Shown piece by piece: positions 14,702 to 24,483 of a DNA stretch of 64,000 bases. How positions within the stretch are numbered: position 1 is the stretch's first letter; each line of letters opens with the position of its first letter. Origin of the DNA: JAFGDH01 sp964447525 (GTDB lineage Archaea; Aenigmatarchaeota; Aenigmatarchaeia; QMZP01; QMZT01); assembly GCA_964447525.1 (NCBI GenBank), contig CAYUSU010000001.1:48592-112591 (forward strand), in the 5' to 3' direction. The notes under the pieces were generated by a model that saw only the letters and a program-made list of their open reading frames with translations, was not told the DNA's origin and searched no databases. The translations under genes and the position numbers were made by a program.

Positions 14702-16407
14702 AAAAAGAGATAATGGAAGAGTTGTCAACAAAGACAGATGATCACGAGTTCTATTTTTCTGCACCGAAAGGATACACTCCGGGTAAAACAAAATATGTTA
14801 TAATAACCGGATCCGTCATTTCCGGTGTTGGGAAGGGGACTTTCTCATCATGCATAGGGAACATACTGAGTCTTTTTCATGGCTATAAAGTATCTCCGAT
14901 AAAGTTCGATGGTTATCTCAACTGTGATGCTGGAACCCTTAATCCTTTCAGGCATGGTGAGGTTTTCGTTCTGGATGACGGTACGGAATGTGATCTTGAT
15001 CTAGGGTCTTATGAGAGGATGATAAACGAGAATCTTTCCAAGGACAATTACCTCACATCCGGAAAGATATTCAAGATGATAATAGACAAGGAGAGGGAAG
15101 GTGGTTATCTGGGTAGGGATGTCCAGTTTATACCTCATGTCACCGGAGAGATTAAGGGGTTTCTGAGAAGTCTCGCGGTGAAAAGCGAAGCTGACATAGT
15201 TCTTGTCGAGGTTGGAGGGACTGTGGGTGATCTGGAAAATTCATATTTCATAGAAGCAATGAGAGAGCTTTCTTACGAGGAAGGGAGAGAGAACGTTTTT
15301 TTCATAAACGTTACATACATACTTGAACCTCGTTCCTTAGGGGAGCACAAGAGCAAAGCAGCCCAGCTTGGTATAAAGAACTTGATGAGTCTCGGTGTAC
15401 AACCAAACATGGTTATATGCAGGAGCGAAAAACCGGTTAATCAGAAAGTGCGGGAAAAAATAAGTATATATTCAAACGTCCCGGTTTCCCGTGTGGTCAA
15501 TTGCTATGATGTGGAGAACATATACAAGATCCCGGTTTTCCTCATGGATAACGGTGTAGATAAAGAGATAATAAGATGTCTTGGAATGAAAAATAATTCT
15601 GACATAAACCGCGACAATTTCGGAAAGTGGAGTCAGCTCATTAAAAAGATAGAAATGAAAGACAAGGAAATCACCGTTGGTATGATTGGTAAATATACGA
15701 ACGTTCATGATTCTTATCTTAGCATACTGAATGCCTTGGAACATACCAGTCCTTATGTTGGAGCGAAGGTTAACGTCAAATGGATAGAGACGACTGAGAT
15801 AGAAAAAGGAAAAAAGAAGATGGAAGACGCAATGAAAGGACTGGACGGTATCATAATTCCAGGGGGTTTCGGAAAGAGAGGAATCGAAGGAAAGATAATG
15901 TTCGCTAAATATGCGAGAGAGAACAATATTCCGTATCTCGGTTTGTGTCTGGGATTCCAGATCGCGCTTCTGGATTTCGCGAGAAACGTCTGCGGTATAA
16001 CGGACGCCAACTCGACGGAAATGGACCCGAACACAAAATCTCCGGTCGTAGACATACTCCCTGAACAGAAAAAAATAGAGGGTCTCGGAGGGAACATGAG
16101 GCTCGGCGGAAAGGATGTTGAGGTAAAGAAGGGAACCCTTGCTCATAAACTTTACGGCAAGGATATAGTAAGAAAAAGATTCCGTCACCGATTCGAATGT
16201 AACCCAAAATATATAGAAACATTCGAAAAGAACGGTCTAGTTTTCTCCGGTAAACACCCGAAATATCCTATAATGCAAATACTGGAGATCCCGAAACATC
16301 CGTTCTTCGTCGCAACTCAATACCATGCGGAATTCACATCAAAGCCGCTTGAACCAGAACCACTGTTCCTTGGATTCCTGGAAGCATGTGTGAAAGAAAA
16401 GAAATAA
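14698..16407 (+). CDS. pyrG: CTP synthase
   Basis: A 569-residue enzyme that makes CTP from UTP, ATP and glutamine. The N-terminal synthetase domain has TGSVISGVGKGTFSS (P-loop), the NCDAGTLNPFRHGEVFVLDD region and DLDLGSYERM. The C-terminal class I glutaminase domain has GGFGKRGIEGK, the nucleophile in YLGLCLGFQ (Cys417), and the His543/Glu545 pair in QYHAEF. An N-terminal extension of about 30 residues precedes the synthetase domain. GGAGGT lies 10 nt before the ATG. The stop overlaps nothing, and a T-rich stretch follows between converging genes. Confidence 0.97.
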   Translation: MKKEIMEELSTKTDDHEFYFSAPKGYTPGKTKYVIITGSVISGVGKGTFSSCIGNILSLFHGYKVSPIKFDGYLNCDAGTLNPFRHGEVFVLDDGTECDLDLGSYERMINENLSKDNYLTSGKIFKMIIDKEREGGYLGRDVQFIPHVTGEIKGFLRSLAVKSEADIVLVEVGGTVGDLENSYFIEAMRELSYEEGRENVFFINVTYILEPRSLGEHKSKAAQLGIKNLMSLGVQPNMVICRSEKPVNQKVREKISIYSNVPVSRVVNCYDVENIYKIPVFLMDNGVDKEIIRCLGMKNNSDINRDNFGKWSQLIKKIEMKDKEITVGMIGKYTNVHDSYLSILNALEHTSPYVGAKVNVKWIETTEIEKGKKKMEDAMKGLDGIIIPGGFGKRGIEGKIMFAKYARENNIPYLGLCLGFQIALLDFARNVCGITDANSTEMDPNTKSPVVDILPEQKKIEGLGGNMRLGGKDVEVKKGTLAHKLYGKDIVRKRFRHRFECNPKYIETFEKNGLVFSGKHPKYPIMQILEIPKHPFFVATQYHAEFTSKPLEPEPLFLGFLEACVKEKK

Positions 16408-16414
16408 TTTTTAT

Positions 16415-19012
16415 TTATTTTTTTGTCGCAAATCCGTAAAATACCATCACTGAGAATACCATGATCAATGCGATTCCCAGCATGTTAATCCCCGGGAATT
16501 CTGACGGAAGGGAAACGTCTATGTTTATAATGTGGGTATCTTCCGGTACGGGTGGATTTTCTCCCGTGAGCCGTAGTCGATAAGGTTCTCCTTGGTTTAT
16601 GTTCGCTCCCGCTATTTCCACACTAATTGTCCTTTCTTCCTGACGGTTAAAAGTGGAGGTCCATTCTTGACCATAACCCAGCGTCTGGCCGTCAACGAGG
16701 AATTTGGCATATTGACCGAACCCTCCTCCAAGCGAAACCGTTATCTGGGAATCCTGATTCAGTATGTTTCTTACCTTGACCGGAATGACGTAATGCGTTC
16801 CTATGGGAAGGTAAAGGTCACCTGACTGGAATTCAGCGATAGGATGCTCGTAAAAGTATACGGTCCAGTATGCGTTAGGAGCCCCGGGCGGGCTGTATTC
16901 AAAGTTGTTCGGATCAGTCGATTCAACGGAGTGTACCCAGAAATTCAGTTCCTTGTCTTGGCCTTGCGGATCTAATGTTATGTTGCAATACTGGCCAATT
17001 GTCAGGGAAGGAGGACATACTCGTTGTTGCCATACCAGCCCCTGATTAGGACCTGTCAATGAATAATTAATAACAATATTAATTCCATATGGGTGTTTGC
17101 TTCTTACACTCAGATTTACAGGAGAATTTGCGGAAGTCACCCCCCCGCTTATCGGCACCTCTCCGTATTCGGTGAACACGCGCACGTCCGCGTATTTGGG
17201 GAAGAACACGGTCGTGCTCACGTCTTCCAGATTACCCTTGTTTTCCTCGTTCCCTAACATGTCTCTGGATATCGTGCGGAAATAGAATGTATACATATCA
17301 ACATCCTCCGGATTGGTCATTCCCGCTAGGACAACAAGGTTTATATCATCATGCGATGTCGCTGAAGTGCATGTTCCAAGATCAGTCCACCCAACTACCT
17401 GCACGTCTTCTTCGTCAGTCACCATGTACTGCAGGGTGTAGCAATCCACACCTATACCATCCGTTCCGTCATCGAGTTTCTGGTCATCCCCTTCCCACGC
17501 TAGATTATCAATCATCGTCTCCTCATAAAGATATTCTCTAAGTGGTGTTGTAATTGACGAAATTGGAGGAAGATCATCCACGACCACCCAGTCGCTTGCG
17601 TTCCTCGAAATGTCTTCTACGGATACGTTGAAATGGACCGTGTGGTTGCCGTTTTGGACCGGAAGATTCCAGTCCGGTCTGGACCCTGTTAAGCATGGTT
17701 CCGAAGCCCACGCATCGCTATCATTTTTCAGATAACATGTTTCGGTGAAGTCTGCTATATTGGTATATACAAGGTCAAGATTTACCGTGTAATCTTTAAC
17801 ATAATTAGGTAGTGTGTCCTGTATGTCAATGGTCGTTAAAAGCGTGGTCAGTGTGATGGTCCTGTTTGACGTGTTCACCTTCGTGTTCACATCGTCTTCC
17901 ACGAAAACCGTGTAATTGTAGACAGCGAAAGGATTATTTGCGAGACCCGTAATTTCAGTGAAATAAAAGTTGTTATTCACGTCTATATTCCCGCCAAAAG
18001 AGAGCGTATGTCTCTTCTCGTCCGTTCCGTTCTGAAGGATTGCGTATACATCCTGTATAGCGAAAGATTTGTTGTAGACAGTCACGTTTATGAATAAACT
18101 GTTACCCATTGCAATCTGATTGTTCGGAGGGGTGGGGTCTTCAAATGTCACGAGAAGGTCGGATACGATGGTGACCGATATTTCTCCGGTTTTCTTCTCC
18201 TGGCTTATGGTGTTATTTGCATAAACCGTGAATGAATATGTACCACCCACCACCATTGAAGGCATTCCGGCTGCCGGGACGGTTATATGATAATAATAGG
18301 CATTCCCAATGTTGATACCGGGAGTAATGCTCTTGTTTATTTCTATCGGGTTTAGCGGGTCGCTTTTATCGATCCACCTGACCCATACCTTGTCAATCGG
18401 ATGGGTGTCATTCACAACGCTTACGTTTATCACGAAGGCACTGGTTTCAATGTCCCCCCCGGGAGGGGTGGGGTCTTTAAAAGTAACGGTTCCGAATCCT
18501 ATGGATTCGATCTTGCAACATACCTTTGTATCGAAGGCTTCGCAGTTTCCCGCGTGTGCGTTTGTTGGTCCGCTTATCGAAGCCAGACAGGCGTCCCATC
18601 CATCGCAGTCATCCTCCTGATAATCGCAGGATATATCACCATTACTTACGCTTATGTTAGCACCGACAGAATATCCAACCTCCGGTCCGTTTGTTTTTTC
18701 CACATGAGCATTTGTTTGACCGGAAAGTTCAAGGAAGGTTACGTAATCATCAGCGTTGGTATTTCCCAGACTGTATGTATTGGAACCGCAGCAGAGCAAA
18801 TTCGGATAATGCGGAGGATCAACTGAAGGGAGCTCTGCATGGCCTCCAGTATCCCGGGAAATTCTGAGCAGAATAACTTCCCCTTCCCCAGAACAGGTAT
18901 CTTTAACCTCACATGTAAGGTCCGCCAAAACACCTGAAGAAACAGCTATGCTGGTGACCATGAAGGAAATAATCAAAATTATCATTGCCACTCTTGGGAT
19001 ATTGATATCCAT
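16415..19012 (-). CDS. Anchored surface protein with Ig-like repeats (865 aa)
   Basis: A secreted, membrane-anchored protein with an N-terminal signal helix (about 8-30). A Cys-rich N-terminal domain (about 33-170) contains paired motifs such as CCGSNTYS and CCKIES. At least two tandem beta domains follow, each opening with VTF(K/E)DPTPP, then further Ig/fibronectin-like modules rich in N-x-S/T sequons. A C-terminal hydrophobic helix ends in KK. The exact ligand is unknown; it is probably a cell-surface or S-layer-associated protein. It is transcribed alone from a divergent promoter shared with the small Cys-repeat gene. Confidence 0.75.
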   Translation of the reverse strand: MDINIPRVAMIILIISFMVTSIAVSSGVLADLTCEVKDTCSGEGEVILLRISRDTGGHAELPSVDPPHYPNLLCCGSNTYSLGNTNADDYVTFLELSGQTNAHVEKTNGPEVGYSVGANISVSNGDISCDYQEDDCDGWDACLASISGPTNAHAGNCEAFDTKVCCKIESIGFGTVTFKDPTPPGGDIETSAFVINVSVVNDTHPIDKVWVRWIDKSDPLNPIEINKSITPGINIGNAYYYHITVPAAGMPSMVVGGTYSFTVYANNTISQEKKTGEISVTIVSDLLVTFEDPTPPNNQIAMGNSLFINVTVYNKSFAIQDVYAILQNGTDEKRHTLSFGGNIDVNNNFYFTEITGLANNPFAVYNYTVFVEDDVNTKVNTSNRTITLTTLLTTIDIQDTLPNYVKDYTVNLDLVYTNIADFTETCYLKNDSDAWASEPCLTGSRPDWNLPVQNGNHTVHFNVSVEDISRNASDWVVVDDLPPISSITTPLREYLYEETMIDNLAWEGDDQKLDDGTDGIGVDCYTLQYMVTDEEDVQVVGWTDLGTCTSATSHDDINLVVLAGMTNPEDVDMYTFYFRTISRDMLGNEENKGNLEDVSTTVFFPKYADVRVFTEYGEVPISGGVTSANSPVNLSVRSKHPYGINIVINYSLTGPNQGLVWQQRVCPPSLTIGQYCNITLDPQGQDKELNFWVHSVESTDPNNFEYSPPGAPNAYWTVYFYEHPIAEFQSGDLYLPIGTHYVIPVKVRNILNQDSQITVSLGGGFGQYAKFLVDGQTLGYGQEWTSTFNRQEERTISVEIAGANINQGEPYRLRLTGENPPVPEDTHIINIDVSLPSEFPGINMLGIALIMVFSVMVFYGFATKK

Positions 19013-19036
19013 GTATAATTTTTACATTAATCTCAC

Positions 19037-19070
19037 TTATATAGATTCATAAAATAACCGAAATTATATT
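19037..19070. promoter_or_regulatory. Divergent TATA boxes for the 865-aa and Cys-repeat genes
   Basis: TATATAA on the minus strand (19037-19043) is about 28 nt before the start at 19012. AATTATATT on the plus strand (19062-19070) is about 29 nt before the start at 19095. Both fit leaderless transcription. Confidence 0.5.
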
Positions 19071-19094
19071 AGGAAGCTTTCATAATCAATAAAT

Positions 19095-19610
19095 ATGGAT
19101 AAGAAATCAAAGAACCTCATGTTCGTGATTGTCGCCTTCGTCATAATAATTTTTATCGTTGCATTTTCTGTCGCCCAGTTCGGTTTAAACGGCATCACTC
19201 CCACCGGACAGTACACTGATGGGAGCGATATTAACACGTTTGATGCTGCGGTATCAGGGAATGATATATCCCTTTGCGAAAGAATAAAGGACACGTCCAT
19301 GAAACAGGCATGCACTGATATTCTCAGCGTATCCGGGGAGCCCCCGACCGATGAACAGATTAACGATCAGAAATACTTTGATGACGCGATAACGAACAAC
19401 GACATCTCCGGATGTGATAAAATAATTGATTCTTCCCTGAAACAGTCATGTAAAGACATGCTTTCGGTGCATGCGGAAGAACCCACGGAGGAGCAGAGGA
19501 TGGACATACAGTATTTTGACCAAGCCATTTCGCAGTCAGATTCTTCGTTCTGCGTTAAGATTACGGACGCCTCCCTGAAACAGGCATGCAATGATCTGCT
19601 TGGCGGATAG
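19095..19610 (+). CDS. Membrane-anchored protein with three 46-residue Cys-pair repeats
   Basis: A 171-residue protein with an N-terminal signal anchor (about 8-30), then a short linker and three tandem repeats of exactly 46 residues. Each has the pattern FDxAxxxxDxSxCxxIxDxSxKQxCxDxLS and is separated from the next by an acidic Pro-containing linker. The two Cys in each repeat are 12 residues apart on predicted helices, suggesting a disulfide-stapled helical hairpin outside the cell. The family was not recognised. It is monocistronic. Confidence 0.7.
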   Translation: MDKKSKNLMFVIVAFVIIIFIVAFSVAQFGLNGITPTGQYTDGSDINTFDAAVSGNDISLCERIKDTSMKQACTDILSVSGEPPTDEQINDQKYFDDAITNNDISGCDKIIDSSLKQSCKDMLSVHAEEPTEEQRMDIQYFDQAISQSDSSFCVKITDASLKQACNDLLGG

Positions 19611-19688
19611 ATTTTATATTATTTTCTTATCTGGTCAGTTTTTTCCTTCTGAAATGTTATTATATGAGATAGCACATAATTATTAATA

Positions 19689-19706
19689 ATCATCATTAAT
19701 GATGAT
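19689..19706. promoter_or_regulatory. 18-bp palindromic operator candidate
   Basis: ATCATCATTAATGATGAT is a perfect palindrome. It lies between an A/T-rich TATA candidate (about 19676-19686) and the HTH gene start at 19733. The position near the expected transcription start suits repression, perhaps by the HTH protein itself. Confidence 0.55.
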
Positions 19707-19732
19707 CAATTGTGTATATTTTTTGGGGTTGA

Positions 19733-19960
19733 ATGGGTAAGAAAAATCATAAAACATCGGAGAAGATATTGAAAATTCTGGTCAAACACGGATACGGCCT
19801 GACGATAGAGGAAGTATCCAATTTTCTGAAAATAAACCGTTCTACAGCGTCCAAATATCTGGCCATTCTGGAGGCAAAGGAGCGAGTTCTTATACGCGAG
19901 GTCGGGAAGGCAAAGCTCCACTACATAAAAAGCAGGGAGATGGAAAAATGTCTGAAATGA
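19733..19960 (+). CDS. Winged-helix transcriptional regulator heading the adhesin operon
   Basis: A 75-residue single winged-helix domain. Helices in SEKILKILVKHGYGLTIEEVS precede a recognition helix in INRSTASKYLAILEAK, and a beta wing (VLIREVGKAKLHYI) follows. It resembles ArsR/MarR-like archaeal regulators. Its end overlaps the LamG adhesin start by 13 nt, so it is co-translated with the surface genes it probably controls. The 18-bp palindrome upstream is a likely binding site. Confidence 0.85.
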   Translation: MGKKNHKTSEKILKILVKHGYGLTIEEVSNFLKINRSTASKYLAILEAKERVLIREVGKAKLHYIKSREMEKCLK

Positions 19961-22900
19961 AATCCCAGTTCTCTTTCGGCGACAAGACCCAGATAAGTGC
20001 AATGTTTGTATTTTTGGTATTAACGCTCGTCTTGATTTCATATGTTGTCATAAGTGCGGGCAACATAATCGTTACATTGGTAGCGCCACAGAACGAATCT
20101 ACGGATGATGATGGTATCATTGAATTCATTTCTAACTTGACCGATGATTTTGAGATTGTTAATGCCACTCTCTACACCAACATCTCCGGCTGGGCGGCAG
20201 AAGAGACCAGGTGGAACGGGGAGATACCCTACAACGACACGGGGCTCGTCCTCCTCCTGCATTTAAACAACGAATCGGCCTTCGGGGAGAACGATACCCA
20301 CGTCTACGACTGGTCAGGGAACGGGAACAACGGCACTTTCCAGGGAAACCCTGAATATAACGCTTCAGGCGTCTTCGGGGGCATGCTGGAATTATCGGGA
20401 TCCGGAGATTATATCATGATACCAAACGGAATGAATACGCTGATGAACAATCTTTACAACTGGACCCTGCAGATGTGGATATATCCGACATCCGATGAAA
20501 GAAATCTCCTGGGAACCAGTGCAGGAGGTGAGTTCTGGATATGGGTCGGTGATAACTATGACATAGGATTCGACCAATACTTTGGAATGGATCCCAGCTA
20601 CGTTGAAAACGTATCAAGCACACCTGACTATGCGGTCCAGCCCGACCAGTGGAATCACCTTATAATAACCAGAAACGTAACGGATTTCAGGATATACAGG
20701 GACGGGCAGTTCTTTGCCAATCTAACGTCGACCGAAACGAAAAACGGCAACTACGGGACCGACATGCAGATAGGAAGGTATGATTCGTCCAGCAGCAATG
20801 ACTTTCAGGGATACATGGACGAGGTAGCGATCTGGAACCGGACACTATCTTCTTCCGAGATTCAGGATTTATACAGCTATACCAAGACCAGCTTCTACCC
20901 CGTCTTCCAGAACAAGACGGTGAACGAAGGTTCATATGTGTGGAATGTGCTGGCTTTCGATAACGACAGCAGTTCAGATTGGTCAGAATCCAATTATACT
21001 TTCACCTACGATTCCTCCGGTCCGACAATACAACTTCCGTTTTACACCAACGCAACCAAGAAAAACAGTTCGGATTCTCTCACCCTCAACATGTCCGTCT
21101 CGGATTCTCTCACCCAGCCGGACACATGCCTTGTATACGTGGCGGGACAGTCCTCCAACCAGACCCTTTCGTATTCGAACGGCTGGTGCAACGGCTCAAT
21201 CTCGCTTATGGATTCCAATCCGGGAAACTCCACCATCTATACTTACGCAAACGATACCCTCAACAACTGGGGACTGAACGATTCGTATGTGGTCTGGATT
21301 GCTGGCGCTCCTGTCACACCTACCCCAGAAATAAACTCCACCGACGGAACCAACCATTCTTCCCAGGACCTGAACTGCTTCGACACGATAACGGATCCTG
21401 ATAGCGACAACCTTAACGTGACGGTTCACTGGCACATGAACGGCGTCTTTAACGTGAGTTACGATTACAACGACAGCTATTCCAGCGGATACGACTTCGT
21501 TTCAACCCTCGGATCGGGAAATACCTCAGTCGGACAGAGATGGAGCTGTTCTTTGAGATTATTCGACGGCAAAAATTATTCCAACTGGGGTAACTCCAGT
21601 AACCTGACCATAATATCAGAATCGGATAACTTGATTGTTGTTTCCCTCACCAGCCCGGATGACGATTCCACTGGTACTGACGGAATAATCACCTTCATCT
21701 CCAATGTAACCGATGATAACGAGGTAATCAATGCTACTTTGTACACAAACATATCAGGTCCATGGACAGCCGAGGAAACCCGTTGGAACGGGGAGATACC
21801 CTACAACGATACGGGGCTCGTCCTCCTCCTGCATTTAAACAACGAATCGGACTTCGGGGAGAACGATGGTCTTTTTTACGACTGGAGCGGAAACGGAAAC
21901 AATGCTACAGGCACTGATATGAACTACTCCGCAGGCAAGTTCGGATTTGGGCTTTACGGCGAAGGCGGTGATGACGGTACTAAGGATTTCCCTGTTGTTA
22001 CCCAGACAGCCAGCCTTAACGTGACCAATCTTACGATCATGGTCTGGGTTAAGATGAACTCTCTTAGCAAAGATAATTCATTAGTTGCGAACGACTGGTG
22101 GGGTCAGGGTGATGGCTATGGTTTATATTGGGATGCCGCTGATGAGGATTTTATATGGGACCCCAGAAACGGCACAATGTATTGCGGAGCCCTCTTGAGC
22201 GATTCTGTTTCCGTCCAGGAAGGAACATGGTACCATGTTGCAGTCACCCACAACAGGACCTCTGCCAGGATATACCTCAACGGAACAGAAGTGGGAAGCT
22301 ACGACGACTATGATTGCATTATCGGGTATGACGACTCTGACACATACATTGCAAGCTATAACAACTGGAACAGTTATCTTAACGGCTCAATAGACGAGGT
22401 GGCGATATTCAACCGGACGCTTTCCCAGTCCGAGATCCAGGACATATACAACTACACGAAAACAATTTTCTACCCCGTCTTCCAGAACAAGACGGTGAAC
22501 GAAGGTTCATATGTGTGGAATGTGCTGGCTTTCGATAACGACAGCAGTTCAGATTGGTCAGAATCCAATTATACTTTCACCTACGATTCCTCCGGTCCGA
22601 CAATACAACTTCCGTTTTACACCAACGCAACCAAGAAAAGCGGCATGGATCCCCTCACACTTAACGTCTCTGTCTCGGATTCCATCACCCAGCCGGACAC
22701 ATGTTTAGTATATGTCTCAGGACAGTCTTCGAATCAGACTTTATCTTATTCCTCTGGTTGGTGTAATGGTTCGATTTCTCTTACGGATTCCAACCCCGGA
22801 AACTCAACCATATATGCCTATGCCAATGACTCCGCCAACAACTGGGGACTTAACGATTCGTATGTGGTATGGATTGACAATACAGGGGAGAATTCTTGGC

Positions 22901-23679
22901 TGGAAGTAGAATTGATTACTCCGTTGGAAGGACTTAACGTTCCGCAGAACACGACCTTTACAGTTAATGCTACGGTGTATTGCAGAAACGAAACCTGCGG
23001 CAATATCACCGGAACGGTTAGATATAATGAATCATCGGCAAACCCTGATACTATCATAAGCACTACATCTGGGGACAATCCATTTTACATCATCAGCGAA
23101 GATAATCCGCAGAACTGTTCAACCAACCCTCTGGAGGAGGATGAGTATTGTAACATAACATGGACAGTTAATGCGACTGGAACCATAGGTTCAAACTACG
23201 AGATAGGTGTATTGTTCCAATCCAACTACACGGGTGTGAGTGTAAATTATACCGGAAACAATACGGTCGAGATAGCTGACTGTTTTATAGACATTAGTCT
23301 TTATTGGAGTGCCGTGTCATTCGGTTCATTGATCCCAGGTGAAAGAGGAAACGCTTCCGGTAATGATAATGACGAATATAACATTACGATAGAATCCACC
23401 ACCTCCTGTAACATAGATTTGTACATTAACGGGACTGATATTGAAAATACGAGCCTCGGATATACCATAGGAGTGGGAAACGTGTCATGGAACAACGTTT
23501 CTAATGATTATGCATCTTCATACTCTTTGAGCAATTCTTGGAATCCTGTAAAGAAAGTAGTTCCGCCATCCACGAACACGACTACATGGTATTGGCTGGA
23601 TATGCCATGCTGCATAGCATCCGGTTTCTATGAAGGATCGGTAGAAATAATGGGAATAAAGACCGGGGAGAGTCCTTAG
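19948..23679 (+). CDS. Large surface adhesin with two LamG domains (1243 aa)
   Basis: Secreted protein with a signal/anchor helix at about 18-37. It contains two copies of a module of about 525 residues. In each, an opening beta segment (NATLYTNISG, TRWNGEIPYNDTGLVLLLHL) leads into a LamG/concanavalin-like jellyroll (LYDWSGNGNN, WTLQMWIYP or NLTIMVWVK, GSIDEVAIFNRTLS), then an Ig-like domain. The jellyroll domains usually bind glycans or proteins. N-x-S/T sequons are very dense. A distinct C-terminal region (about 990-1243) lacks an obvious transmembrane helix, so anchoring may rely on the N-terminal helix or on partners. Confidence 0.8.
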   Translation: MSEMKSQFSFGDKTQISAMFVFLVLTLVLISYVVISAGNIIVTLVAPQNESTDDDGIIEFISNLTDDFEIVNATLYTNISGWAAEETRWNGEIPYNDTGLVLLLHLNNESAFGENDTHVYDWSGNGNNGTFQGNPEYNASGVFGGMLELSGSGDYIMIPNGMNTLMNNLYNWTLQMWIYPTSDERNLLGTSAGGEFWIWVGDNYDIGFDQYFGMDPSYVENVSSTPDYAVQPDQWNHLIITRNVTDFRIYRDGQFFANLTSTETKNGNYGTDMQIGRYDSSSSNDFQGYMDEVAIWNRTLSSSEIQDLYSYTKTSFYPVFQNKTVNEGSYVWNVLAFDNDSSSDWSESNYTFTYDSSGPTIQLPFYTNATKKNSSDSLTLNMSVSDSLTQPDTCLVYVAGQSSNQTLSYSNGWCNGSISLMDSNPGNSTIYTYANDTLNNWGLNDSYVVWIAGAPVTPTPEINSTDGTNHSSQDLNCFDTITDPDSDNLNVTVHWHMNGVFNVSYDYNDSYSSGYDFVSTLGSGNTSVGQRWSCSLRLFDGKNYSNWGNSSNLTIISESDNLIVVSLTSPDDDSTGTDGIITFISNVTDDNEVINATLYTNISGPWTAEETRWNGEIPYNDTGLVLLLHLNNESDFGENDGLFYDWSGNGNNATGTDMNYSAGKFGFGLYGEGGDDGTKDFPVVTQTASLNVTNLTIMVWVKMNSLSKDNSLVANDWWGQGDGYGLYWDAADEDFIWDPRNGTMYCGALLSDSVSVQEGTWYHVAVTHNRTSARIYLNGTEVGSYDDYDCIIGYDDSDTYIASYNNWNSYLNGSIDEVAIFNRTLSQSEIQDIYNYTKTIFYPVFQNKTVNEGSYVWNVLAFDNDSSSDWSESNYTFTYDSSGPTIQLPFYTNATKKSGMDPLTLNVSVSDSITQPDTCLVYVSGQSSNQTLSYSSGWCNGSISLTDSNPGNSTIYAYANDSANNWGLNDSYVVWIDNTGENSWLEVELITPLEGLNVPQNTTFTVNATVYCRNETCGNITGTVRYNESSANPDTIISTTSGDNPFYIISEDNPQNCSTNPLEEDEYCNITWTVNATGTIGSNYEIGVLFQSNYTGVSVNYTGNNTVEIADCFIDISLYWSAVSFGSLIPGERGNASGNDNDEYNITIESTTSCNIDLYINGTDIENTSLGYTIGVGNVSWNNVSNDYASSYSLSNSWNPVKKVVPPSTNTTTWYWLDMPCCIASGFYEGSVEIMGIKTGESP
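20893..21064 (+). repeat. 172-bp direct repeat, copy 1 (within LamG adhesin)
   Basis: Identical base for base, as read by eye, to 22468-22639. The repeat distance is 1575 nt, which keeps the reading frame. It encodes the linker and Ig-like stretch from FYPVFQNKTVNEG to YTNATKK. Confidence 0.85.
22468..22639 (+). repeat. 172-bp direct repeat, copy 2 (within LamG adhesin)
   Basis: Second copy of the in-frame repeat at 20893-21064. The modules on either side have diverged more, which points to recent conversion or duplication of this segment. Confidence 0.85.
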
Positions 23680-23688
23680 GGTGTAAAT

Positions 23689-24483
23689 ATGAAAATAAAC
23701 ACAAAAAAATTAATCACTTTGGTTTTCCTAGTGGTTGTTTTAAATATGATTATCACAACTTCTGCGGAGGCGAAGATATCACTCGGTTCTGTCACCGGGA
23801 TGAATCATGCAGAAGTTGAACCTGGGGATTCAGTGGAATTAAAAATCCTTCTGTTCAACATACACGAGAGTTCAACAATGATTGTGGATTTGAATGTAGA
23901 AAGCAAACCTGACGGATGGAATGTTCGGATAGAACCGGAGAGGATAGAGTTGCCTTATACGATACCGTCCAAATATGTCGATCAGGAATCCGGTTATGAA
24001 TATCTCAGCGTCCCTAATACCGGTGAAATGATAAAAGTGATGCCCGTCGTCGCAAGTGTGAATGTCCCGTCGAATGCGGTACCCGGGGAATATTTTGTAA
24101 ATATTGTGGCTTCTGCGAGAAAAACTGGAGGAGTGTTATCGGCAGCTCAGCGCAGGAATTTTGATTTCACTGTCAGGATTTTGGATGAATCTTACGACCA
24201 TCAGACCAAGGCAAAAAGCAATAATATACCCATGGGAGGCCTTTATTCCGATCCAGAGACGGAAAAGACAAATAAATTGGTTGGTGATGAAATAATAAAC
24301 AAGACAGAAGAAAAACCAGATGAAAATGTTACTAATATAATTAAAACCGATACGGAAGAGCGACCGGATCCTGAGCCTTTGTCTGGGATAACTGGAATGA
24401 TGATTTCAAGCAGTTCGGTTGTTGCTGTATTCATGTGGTTGGTGGTAATAATAGTTATTATAAAGGTGAGGAGATCCAGATGA
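23689..24483 (+). CDS. Small anchored surface protein of the adhesin operon
   Basis: A 264-residue protein: signal peptide (about 8-28), one NEW3/CARDB-like beta domain (NHAEVEPGDSVELKILLFN to RRNFDFTVRIL, about 38-165), an acidic linker rich in Thr and Glu, then a C-terminal membrane helix and KVRRSR tail. GGTGT lies just before the ATG, 9 nt after the adhesin stop. It probably helps to anchor or display the LamG protein. No specific family is assigned. Confidence 0.7.
   Translation: MKINTKKLITLVFLVVVLNMIITTSAEAKISLGSVTGMNHAEVEPGDSVELKILLFNIHESSTMIVDLNVESKPDGWNVRIEPERIELPYTIPSKYVDQESGYEYLSVPNTGEMIKVMPVVASVNVPSNAVPGEYFVNIVASARKTGGVLSAAQRRNFDFTVRILDESYDHQTKAKSNNIPMGGLYSDPETEKTNKLVGDEIINKTEEKPDENVTNIIKTDTEERPDPEPLSGITGMMISSSSVVAVFMWLVVIIVIIKVRRSR

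Noticed and set aside
15472..16188. 238-codon minus-strand ORF inside pyrG
   Set aside because: Antisense shadow of a complete CTP synthase; no recognisable domain.
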